Assembly: GCA_044233745.1 (NCBI GenBank)
Contig: JBIIJN010000039.1
Location: 1 to 23,516, forward strand
Length of the DNA: 23,516 bases
DNA from: UBA6165 sp044233745
Lineage (GTDB): Bacteria; Bacteroidota; Bacteroidia; Flavobacteriales_D; Crocinitomicaceae
Direction: 5' to 3'
Shown here: positions 7,769-14,195 of the stretch, one piece after another
Layout of the letters: every line of letters starts with the position of its first letter
How positions within the stretch are numbered: the first letter of the stretch is position 1
Program-made: the position numbers and the translations under genes
The notes under the pieces: model-generated
Databases searched by the model: none
What the model saw: the letters and a program-made list of their open reading frames with translations, nothing else
Told to the model about the DNA's origin: nothing

Positions 7769-9244
7769 ATGTCAACAAAATTTGCAACTAGAGAAGAAGA
7801 TTATTCTAAATGGTACAACGAAGTAATTGCACGTGCCGACCTTGCTGAGCATTCAGATGTGCGCGGATGCATGGTTATCAAGCCCTATGGTTATGCCATT
7901 TGGGAGAAAATGAAAGAAGTGCTTGACCGAAAATTTAAAGAAACTGGTCACTCCAATGCTTACTTCCCGCTATTCATTCCGAAATCTTATTTGAGCAAAG
8001 AAGCAAGTCACGTGGATGGTTTTGCCAAAGAATGTGCTGTTGTGACCCACTATCGCTTGAAAAATGCGGAAGATGGTTCAGGTGTAATTGTTGACCCAGA
8101 TGCTAAACTCGAAGAAGAATTGATTGTTCGCCCAACATCTGAGACCATTATTTGGAATTCTTATCGAAGCTGGATTCAATCGTATCGCGATTTACCAATT
8201 TTGATCAACCAATGGGCCAATGTGGTGCGTTGGGAGATGCGCACACGTTTGTTTTTGCGTACCACTGAATTTTTGTGGCAAGAAGGACACACCGCCCACG
8301 CAACAAAAGATGAAGCCATTGCAGAAACCGAACAAATGTTGGATGTTTACTCAGATTTCGCAGAAAACTACATGGCTATGCCGGTTATCAAAGGAATTAA
8401 ATCTGCGAATGAACGTTTTGCTGGAGCCGATGAAACCTATTGTATCGAAGCTTTGATGCAAGACAAAAAAGCGCTTCAAGCAGGAACATCACATTTCTTA
8501 GGTCAGAATTTTGCGAAGGCTTTTGATGTGAAATTTACCGATAGAGATGGCAAACAGGATTTCGTTTGGGCCACTTCTTGGGGTGTATCTACGCGTTTGA
8601 TGGGTGCATTGATTATGACGCATTCAGATGATGAAGGATTGGTTTTGCCTCCACTTTTGGCGCCCATTCAAGTGGTGATTGTTCCTATTTACAAGTCAGA
8701 GGAAGAGTTAAACACCATCCGTGAAGTTGCTGGAAAAATCACATCTGCATTGAAAGCACTTGGCATTTCATTCAAGTTTGATGATGACGACCAACGACGT
8801 CCGGGTTGGAAATTTGCAGAATATGAGGTGAAGGGTGTTCCAGTGAGAATCGCGCTTGGACCTAGAGATATAGCCAACAATCAAGCAGAAGTGGCCAGAA
8901 GAGATACCAAAGAAAAAAACACGGTTTCCTTGGATCATATTGAAGAATACATTCAAAACCTATTGTCTGAAATTCAAGAAAATCTGTTTGTTAGAGCAAA
9001 ACAAATGCGCGACGAGAGCATCACTGAGGTCAATTCTTACGACGAATTCAAAGAAGTTTTGAAAACGGATGGTGGGTTTATTCTAGCACATTGGGATGGC
9101 ACACCAGAAACGGAAGATCAAATCAAAACTGAAACGCAGGCCACTATTCGTTGTTTGCCTTTCGATTTCCCAATTGAACCAGGCACATGTATGGTTACCG
9201 GAAAACCGTCTGCTCGCCGCGTACTATTCGCAAAAGCTTACTAA
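7769..9244 (+). CDS. proS: Prolyl-tRNA synthetase, archaeal/eukaryotic type
   Basis: Charges tRNA-Pro with proline in the cytoplasm. At 491 aa it has the short architecture without the bacterial editing insertion. The class II core carries motif 1 around residues 36-70 (YGYAIWEKM then NAYFPLFIP), RPTSE at 121-125, motif 2 (FLRTTEFLWQEGHTAH, 162-177) and motif 3 (WGVSTRLMGALIMTHSDDEG, 271-290). The anticodon-binding domain follows (about 298-400), then the C-terminal domain (405-491) ending in the family's conserved Ala-Tyr. That domain keeps Cys462 and Cys473, but the second Cys of the usual CxxC pair is replaced (CMVTGK), so zinc binding is probably lost. It is the first gene of a four-gene operon; the next start is 1 nt past its stop. 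Confidence 0.95.
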   Translation: MSTKFATREEDYSKWYNEVIARADLAEHSDVRGCMVIKPYGYAIWEKMKEVLDRKFKETGHSNAYFPLFIPKSYLSKEASHVDGFAKECAVVTHYRLKNAEDGSGVIVDPDAKLEEELIVRPTSETIIWNSYRSWIQSYRDLPILINQWANVVRWEMRTRLFLRTTEFLWQEGHTAHATKDEAIAETEQMLDVYSDFAENYMAMPVIKGIKSANERFAGADETYCIEALMQDKKALQAGTSHFLGQNFAKAFDVKFTDRDGKQDFVWATSWGVSTRLMGALIMTHSDDEGLVLPPLLAPIQVVIVPIYKSEEELNTIREVAGKITSALKALGISFKFDDDDQRRPGWKFAEYEVKGVPVRIALGPRDIANNQAEVARRDTKEKNTVSLDHIEEYIQNLLSEIQENLFVRAKQMRDESITEVNSYDEFKEVLKTDGGFILAHWDGTPETEDQIKTETQATIRCLPFDFPIEPGTCMVTGKPSARRVLFAKAY

Positions 9245-9245
9245 G

Positions 9246-9908
9246 ATGCCTGAAAAAAATTATCACGAAATATTAGTAGATTTACTGAGCAACCGTGCTG
9301 CAGTGAAACAAGATGTGTATCACATCATGAAGGACAAATTTCAAGAATTCAAAGAACTTGTGAATCAGGAAATTGAAACGCTGCGCAAGGAGGTGAAAGA
9401 TGAACGGGTGCGCTGCAAGGTTATGACCAGTGGTGATTTTGAAATTCAAATTGCGGTGGGCAGCGATATCTTGGTTTTCCACATGCATACCAATGTATTT
9501 CGCTTTGAAGATGGTCATCCGATTTGGAAGACATCCTATTTGGAGGAAGACGCCACCCTCGGCTATTTCGGCATTATCAATATTTACAATTTCTTGTATG
9601 ACTCCATAGAATACAACCGCAGCGAAGATGTTGGCTACCTCATCGGGCGTATTTTCATGAATAAGGAAGAGCATTTTATTGTGCAGGGTTTGGGTGATAT
9701 CAGTTTGGTTTATAGCAATTTCTTCATGAACAAACTCACGGGCGAAAAAATGACCGAAATCATACAAAAAGCCTGCACATTTGCCATTGATTTTGATTCT
9801 TTCGCGCCACCTTATCAAAGCGTGGGTGCCATTCGAGTTGACGACATGAAAAATGTGTTGGATAATCTAAAAGTGCAGACCGGTAAGCGCATCGGTTTCA
9901 AACTTTAA
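9246..9908 (+). CDS. Conserved protein of unknown function
   Basis: A 220-aa soluble protein with no signal peptide or membrane segment. I recall similar proteins in other Bacteroidota but no assigned function. Visible features are an N-terminal charged helical part (residues 1-55), a beta-rich core with GDFEIQIAVGSDILVFHMHTN (about 63-83), IINIYNFLYDSIEYNR (110-125), GYLIGRIFMNKEEHFIV (130-146), DFDSFAPPY (182-190) and a TGKRIGFKL C-terminus. No known catalytic motif was recognised. The frame is open upstream inside proS, but the ATG at 9246, 1 nt after the proS stop, gives a natural N-terminus and is chosen. Position between proS and tcdA makes a link to tRNA or translation conceivable, without direct evidence. 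Confidence 0.8.
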   Translation: MPEKNYHEILVDLLSNRAAVKQDVYHIMKDKFQEFKELVNQEIETLRKEVKDERVRCKVMTSGDFEIQIAVGSDILVFHMHTNVFRFEDGHPIWKTSYLEEDATLGYFGIINIYNFLYDSIEYNRSEDVGYLIGRIFMNKEEHFIVQGLGDISLVYSNFFMNKLTGEKMTEIIQKACTFAIDFDSFAPPYQSVGAIRVDDMKNVLDNLKVQTGKRIGFKL

Positions 9909-9915
9909 TCCCAAT

Positions 9916-10641
9916 ATGGCAAACTGGCTTGAACGAACCGAGCTTCTTGTTGGAGAGGAAGCCTTAGTCAAACTCGCTTCGAGTCATGTTTTGATTTGCG
10001 GATTAGGTGGCGTTGGTTCGTATGCCGCCGAATTTATTGCGCGTGCGGGTGTAGGAAAAATGACCATCATGGACGGAGATGTTTTTGACGAAACCAACAT
10101 CAATCGACAACTCACCGCGCTGCAATCGACTGTTGGTGTTTCAAAAGCTGAAGTTTTGGCCGCACGCATTCGAGACATCAATCCGAGTATTGAGCTGAAT
10201 GTGTTGAATGAATTTCTGCTTACCGAACGCATTCCAGAAATTTTAGAAATCGACCGACCGCATTATGTGATGGATTGTATCGACTCCATGACACCTAAAC
10301 TCGCTTTGATTCAATATTGTTTCCGAAATAAAATAAGAATCATCAGTTCGATGGGTGCTGGCGGAAAAATGGATGCGACACGTGTTCAGGTGGCTGATAT
10401 TTCTAAAGTACACAATTGCGTGATGGGTGCTCACATCAGAAAGCGCTTGAAAAAAGAAAATATCCGCACGGGATTCAAGGCTGTTTTTTCCTCCGAAATG
10501 CAAGACAAAAAATCCCTCAAAATGACCAGCGGCGTCAATTTCAAAAAGTCGTTTTATGGCACTATTAGTTATATGCCAGCGTTATTTGGATTACATGCTG
10601 CAGCGGAGGTGATAGATTATCTCACAAATAGAAAACCATGA
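9916..10641 (+). CDS. tcdA: tRNA threonylcarbamoyladenosine dehydratase (ThiF/E1-like)
   Basis: Predicted to use ATP to cyclise t6A at position 37 of ANN-decoding tRNAs into ct6A. This 241-aa protein has the E1-like adenylation fold: the GLGGVGS nucleotide loop at 29-35, MDGDVFDETNINRQL (52-66) with Asp and Asn-Arg-Gln positions typical of ThiF-like enzymes, and the TcdA/CsdL-type segment SSMGAGGKMDATRVQVADIS (144-163). MPALFG near the C-terminus also fits this subfamily. It starts 7 nt after the preceding gene and its TGA overlaps the next ATG in an ATGA, so translation is probably coupled. A MoeB or HesA assignment is less likely given the KMDATR segment and the absence of a CxxC zinc pair. 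Confidence 0.88.
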   Translation: MANWLERTELLVGEEALVKLASSHVLICGLGGVGSYAAEFIARAGVGKMTIMDGDVFDETNINRQLTALQSTVGVSKAEVLAARIRDINPSIELNVLNEFLLTERIPEILEIDRPHYVMDCIDSMTPKLALIQYCFRNKIRIISSMGAGGKMDATRVQVADISKVHNCVMGAHIRKRLKKENIRTGFKAVFSSEMQDKKSLKMTSGVNFKKSFYGTISYMPALFGLHAAAEVIDYLTNRKP

Positions 10642-11744
10642 AAAATTATATTTTTATCCTTGCATTGTTCACCACGTTTTTCGTTCAAGCACAAGACAAA
10701 ATACTCACACCCCACTTCTCCATCGACGAATACATCGTTACCTTAAAAATGAACTTTTGCCAATATGGTTCAATCCATGATAGCATGTTGTGTAAACCAG
10801 AGGAATGGCAACGCATTTATCGTTCTCCCGTTGTGGGCATGGACAACCGTTTCGATATTTGGCAGCGCGATGGCGATAGTTTGATGGGGATCAGCATTCG
10901 CTCAACTACGCCGCGGGCTATTAGTTGGACAGAGAATTTTTACACGGCAATGGTTCCCGCAAAAGGCACACTGACCATCAATGATTCTGTGAAGTTCAAT
11001 TATTGTTTTGCCGAGAAAAAAGACGCAGCTGTGCACATTGGATGGACTTATGCCGTGGGTGCTATGGAACGTGATATGCTTGGACAAATAATGTTTTACC
11101 GTGCACAAGGTCGCCGCGATTTTTTGATATTTGGTCACAGCCAAGGAGGTGCGCTGTCTTATTTGTGTTTTGCGCATTTTCACTACTTGCAAAAGCAGGG
11201 CAAACTACCGAAAGACATCCGTTTCAAGATGTACTCCAGCGCCGGACCCAAAGCAGGAAACATCCATTTTGCCTACGATTTTGAAAGCTATACGCCATTG
11301 ACTTGGGCATTCAATGTAATCAACCCTGAGGATTGGATTCCACTGATGCCATTTACTGTGCAAACCACTGAGGACATGACCGCAACTCAACCGTTTAAGT
11401 TCATCAAAAAAGGCTTGAAAACGCAAAAATTAATCCCAAGAATTGCCATGTCCACTGCATACAAAGGTGTGGATAGAAAAACCAAAAAAGCCCGAAAAGC
11501 CTTGAAAAAGAACTTAGGCAAACGTGTAGGCACACAGGTTAGAAAAAGCCGTCCGCAATTTATAGAGCCAGATTTCCACCACAGCCACAACTATTGTCGA
11601 GCGGGAAACACGATTATCTTGACACCGACAGAAAAATATTACAAATTCTATCCGCAAAGTTCAGATGATATTTTTATTCACCACATGATGGAGCCATATT
11701 TGATGTTGGCTGAGGAGTGGAAAGAGACACATGGTGGGGAATAA
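10638..11744 (+). CDS. Secreted class 3 lipase-like serine hydrolase
   Basis: Predicted exported esterase or lipase of 368 aa; substrate unknown. Residues 1-19 are a signal peptide (ends FVQAQ). The nucleophile elbow is GHSQGG with Ser168, followed by SSAGPKAGN (200-208) and NPEDWIPLMPF (229-239), where Asp232 fits the acid of the lipase class 3 triad. The base may be His315 or His317 in HHSHNYC. Between acid and base lies an unusual Lys/Arg-rich stretch (about 276-305) with roughly half basic residues. The start overlaps the tcdA stop by 4 nt, making it the last gene of the proS operon. Its own downstream hairpin is oriented for the opposite gene. Family assignment rests on motifs only. Confidence 0.75.
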   Translation: MKNYIFILALFTTFFVQAQDKILTPHFSIDEYIVTLKMNFCQYGSIHDSMLCKPEEWQRIYRSPVVGMDNRFDIWQRDGDSLMGISIRSTTPRAISWTENFYTAMVPAKGTLTINDSVKFNYCFAEKKDAAVHIGWTYAVGAMERDMLGQIMFYRAQGRRDFLIFGHSQGGALSYLCFAHFHYLQKQGKLPKDIRFKMYSSAGPKAGNIHFAYDFESYTPLTWAFNVINPEDWIPLMPFTVQTTEDMTATQPFKFIKKGLKTQKLIPRIAMSTAYKGVDRKTKKARKALKKNLGKRVGTQVRKSRPQFIEPDFHHSHNYCRAGNTIILTPTEKYYKFYPQSSDDIFIHHMMEPYLMLAEEWKETHGGE

Positions 11745-11781
11745 AAAAAGCCACCAAAGCTTATGATTTACTTTGATGGCT
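11742..11781 (-). terminator. Terminator of the PQQ-dehydrogenase gene
   Basis: On the minus strand AGCCATCAAAG (11781-11771) pairs with CTTTGGTGGCT (11759-11749), one mismatch, and a seven-T run follows, starting at 11748 and reaching into the stop codon of the opposing lipase gene. On the plus strand there is only GGTTT after the stem, so it is weaker in that direction. Confidence 0.8.
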
Positions 11782-11805
11782 GGTTTAAAGAAATTCTAAT
11801 TGACT

Positions 11806-13188
11806 TTACTGAATCACTAAACGCTCCATGATGATGGCTCCGTTCACTTCAACTTCAACAAAATAAACTCCAGCAGGTGTATTATTTAATTGGATTTCAG
11901 TATTGGCTGCGATATTTTCAAATTTGGCTACTACTCTACCCGACAAATCACGAACCACAACTTGGTTGAAAACAGCGTTGCCATTAGACGCAGCTATTTT
12001 GAATGTTCCATTGGATGGATTTGGGAACAACAACAATTTTGGTAATTCATTGGCATCTACACCTACACCACTATAAGGTGGACGCAAACGAACAATGGTA
12101 TGCGTATTAGGTTGATTATTCGACCAAGAAGGCCCATTAGTTGCCAGATAAATTTCTTTATTCGGTCCAACACAAATGTCTCTAAGGCGGTTGTAGTAAT
12201 TCACCAAATAATTGGTTTGAGCAACCAAAGCATCCATGTTTTCATTCAATTCGATGGCAACCAACATTTTGTCTTTCAACACAGTCATCAAAAATTTACC
12301 ATCCCATTCTGGAAAAAATTCGTTTTCATAGAAAATCAAATCAGAAGGTGCGATTGTTGGCGTCCAAGCTGCTAAAGGTTCAACAACGTTGTTCGCGTTA
12401 CAAAATGTGATTTCTGAAGATGTGTTACAAAATCCAGCAACAGTTGGCCATCCATAGTTTCTACCCGGAAGCAGCTCCATAAATTCATCGTCGGTGTTGG
12501 GTCCATGCTCAGATATAAAGACTCTTCCATCAGGCATCAAGAACATGCCTTGTGCATTTCTATGACCGAATGAATAAACGTACGAATCTTCGAAAGGATT
12601 GTCTGCTGGAATAGTACCATCTGCATTCAATCTCAGCACCTTCCCCGCCAAAGAGTTCATATTCTGGGCGCTCGATTGATTTTGATAATCTCCGGTGGTC
12701 ATTAATAATGTGCCATCAGGAAGAAACATTACACGACAACCAATATGGGTGCTGTTTGCTGGAATATCATCAATAATTATTGTTTCATTCACCAAATTTG
12801 TTCCATTGTATTCAAAGCGCACCAATTTTTCTTTGGCATTAGAAGAAGATGTTCCGTATGTATAAGGAATATACACATAGGGGGTTGTTGGAAAATCAGG
12901 GTGCAAGGCCATGCCCAACATTCCAGATTCAGAACTTTGCCACACGGATGATTGGATATTTAAAATTACGGTAACCTGACCCGTTTGCGGATTCACGCGG
13001 CTCACTCTTCCGCGGCGTTCTGTCATCCAAATGAAGTTATCGGGTCCCCAAATAATTTCCCAAGGAATATCTAGGCCAGAAGCCAGCGTATCCACCTGCA
13101 GGGTTGTTGATCCAATTGTGATTTGTGATTGTGCCATTGACCATCCCAAAGAGAGGCAAAAAGCAAAAGAAAGGTAAATTGATTTCAT
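11806..13188 (-). CDS. T9SS-secreted PQQ-dependent sugar dehydrogenase (GSDH family)
   Basis: Predicted six-bladed beta-propeller quinoprotein that oxidises a sugar or related alcohol/aldehyde outside the cytoplasm, 460 aa. It has a signal peptide (1-20, ends SMAQ), propeller start LASGLDIPWEIIWGPD (36-50), His148 in STHIGCR matching the general base of soluble glucose dehydrogenase, GHRNAQGM (208-215) with a PQQ-contacting Arg, SEHGP (226-230) and GRNYGWP (242-248). The last 75 or so residues are a T9SS sorting domain (LLLFPNPSNGTFKI, then AGVYFVEVEVNG and RLVIQ). The substrate cannot be read from the sequence. PQQ synthesis genes are not in the window, so the cofactor may be made elsewhere or taken up. 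Transcription is probably from the adjacent promoter at 13214-13243. Confidence 0.88.
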   Translation of the reverse strand: MKSIYLSFAFCLSLGWSMAQSQITIGSTTLQVDTLASGLDIPWEIIWGPDNFIWMTERRGRVSRVNPQTGQVTVILNIQSSVWQSSESGMLGMALHPDFPTTPYVYIPYTYGTSSSNAKEKLVRFEYNGTNLVNETIIIDDIPANSTHIGCRVMFLPDGTLLMTTGDYQNQSSAQNMNSLAGKVLRLNADGTIPADNPFEDSYVYSFGHRNAQGMFLMPDGRVFISEHGPNTDDEFMELLPGRNYGWPTVAGFCNTSSEITFCNANNVVEPLAAWTPTIAPSDLIFYENEFFPEWDGKFLMTVLKDKMLVAIELNENMDALVAQTNYLVNYYNRLRDICVGPNKEIYLATNGPSWSNNQPNTHTIVRLRPPYSGVGVDANELPKLLLFPNPSNGTFKIAASNGNAVFNQVVVRDLSGRVVAKFENIAANTEIQLNNTPAGVYFVEVEVNGAIIMERLVIQ

Positions 13189-13213
13189 GATGATAGTTTT
13201 ATATAGTTCGGCT

Positions 13214-13243
13214 CAAAAGTAATACAAAACGCCTAAAAAACAA
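13214..13243 (-). promoter_or_regulatory. Proximal promoter of the PQQ-dehydrogenase gene
   Basis: The minus strand has TTG (13243-13241), 19 bp, then TACTTTTG (13221-13214), an exact match to the Bacteroidota TTG-N19-TAnnTTTG pattern. The start would fall near 13208, about 20 nt before the ATG. Confidence 0.7.
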
Positions 13244-13335
13244 AAAGAGAAGGAAAGCCTTTACTCTCATTCTCTTTTTGTCAAACCATGCTAAAACTAT
13301 AAAACCCATGTCAATATTCATTGAGAATGATTGAC
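13235..13335 (-). ncRNA. Candidate ~100-nt small RNA or leader with 3' terminator hairpin
   Basis: The minus strand between the distal promoter and the proximal promoter could encode a short RNA. It begins with a stem-loop (TCAATCATTC against GAATATTGA, 13335-13311) and ends in a 12-bp perfect inverted repeat (ACAAAAAGAGAA at 13281-13270, TTCTCTTTTTGT at 13251-13240) followed by six Ts (13240-13235). Elements are seen; the existence of the RNA is inferred. It may instead be a leader that attenuates the dehydrogenase gene. No known RNA family was recognised. Confidence 0.35.
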
Positions 13336-13339
13336 TTGA

Positions 13340-13369
13340 CAAAAGTAGGGGTATTTTCTGAACCACCAA
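13340..13369 (-). promoter_or_regulatory. Distal promoter upstream of the PQQ-dehydrogenase gene
   Basis: A second exact TTG-N19-TAnnTTTG match on the minus strand: TTG at 13369-13367 and TACTTTTG at 13347-13340. Its -7 octamer is identical to the proximal promoter's. Transcription would begin near 13334, about 145 nt upstream of the ATG, and would have to pass the hairpin at 13281-13235. Confidence 0.6.
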
Positions 13370-13461
13370 ACTTTTTGGAAAAAAAAAAACAAAAAAATAT
13401 TTAGGTCAATTTATTTAGCAACTGAAATACCATAAAAAAGAGAAAAGAACCTCCTCAAATG

Positions 13462-13490
13462 TTGTAATCGCCAATAAACTGCTAATTTTA
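13462..13490 (+). promoter_or_regulatory. Putative promoter of the 13509 gene and DPP IV operon
   Basis: TTG (13462-13464), 18 bp, then TAATTTTA (13483-13490), one mismatch from TAnnTTTG. The transcript would start about 12 nt before the ATG at 13509. No better candidate lies in the 320-bp divergent region. Confidence 0.4.
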
Positions 13491-13508
13491 TGACCTCAAA
13501 AATATACG

Positions 13509-14195
13509 ATGCAAAAATTGCAAATTTCTTTTCATGCACTATTGATTGTAGCGGCCATGTTTGCGGGAAACACAAATTATCTTGCGCAAACCAACGCCGT
13601 GCTTTCAGATTCAAGCTATCAAAAGTACGTGTACACATTAAAAACGGGATGTTTGTTGGTAGAACTTTCCGATCGTGCTGGCATCAGAGCCAAATTGCTT
13701 CAATACAATCAAACCGACAAACTGCGTAGATTCGACCTTGCTTTGGAAAAAGAGTTCAACGAAATCACTTCCGCCTTTCTCAAGTATTACAACTTCGGGA
13801 GAGTATATTTTTATTTAAAAAGCGAATCCCACCTGCTCAAACAAAAAGCCTATCACAAAATGCGTTGGTTCAATACATCACGTGTGGCGGTGACTTCTAA
13901 TGAAATCGATACCAACAATTTTCTTTTGGGCACATTTGCAAGAATGGAGCGCGCTGATAGTCTTATTGTACTTGATTCCAAAGGCAAAATTGTTGGCAAA
14001 GAGGCTAAAATGTCGTTTCAAGCTTTTGTATTTCGCGACATGAAAAATCGTATTATTGACAAAAGTTACTTTTTGCATGTGCGCACTATTTTTAGAAATA
14101 GACCAAAAGTCATTCGCATTTTAAATGCCAATCTTACCAAAAACTACAATGCCATTTTAAAATTAAAAACCAAAACAAATCGCAATGAAAACTAA
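13509..14195 (+). CDS. Putative secreted protein, no recognised family
   Basis: A 228-aa protein that I do not recognise. Residues 1-26 look like a signal peptide (hydrophobic LLIVAAMFAG, ending YLAQ). The mature part is basic and alpha/beta, with YVYTLKTGCLLVELSDRAGI (40-59), an aromatic segment FLKYYNFGRVYFYLKSES (90-107), RADSLIVLDSKGKIVGKEAK (148-167) and a very basic C-terminus (KNYNAILKLKTKTNRNEN). No catalytic motif or Cys cluster is visible. Its 3' end overlaps the DPP IV gene by 11 nt, which implies co-transcription and likely translational coupling. A role alongside the peptidase in the envelope is possible but unproven. Confidence 0.7.
   Translation: MQKLQISFHALLIVAAMFAGNTNYLAQTNAVLSDSSYQKYVYTLKTGCLLVELSDRAGIRAKLLQYNQTDKLRRFDLALEKEFNEITSAFLKYYNFGRVYFYLKSESHLLKQKAYHKMRWFNTSRVAVTSNEIDTNNFLLGTFARMERADSLIVLDSKGKIVGKEAKMSFQAFVFRDMKNRIIDKSYFLHVRTIFRNRPKVIRILNANLTKNYNAILKLKTKTNRNEN

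Noticed and set aside
7587..7826. 79-codon plus-strand ORF upstream of and overlapping proS
   Set aside because: Different frame from proS, no recognisable features, and it overlaps the well-supported proS start.
9096..9245. Upstream extension of the unknown protein into proS
   Set aside because: It would overlap proS by about 150 nt and the added residues look like a shifted reading of proS; ATG 9246 is natural.
13199..13321. 40-codon minus-strand ORF ending 10 nt before the PQQ-dehydrogenase ATG, considered as a leader peptide
   Set aside because: It runs through the hairpin and the proximal promoter, is rich in Phe/Leu because of the T-runs, and shows no coding character.
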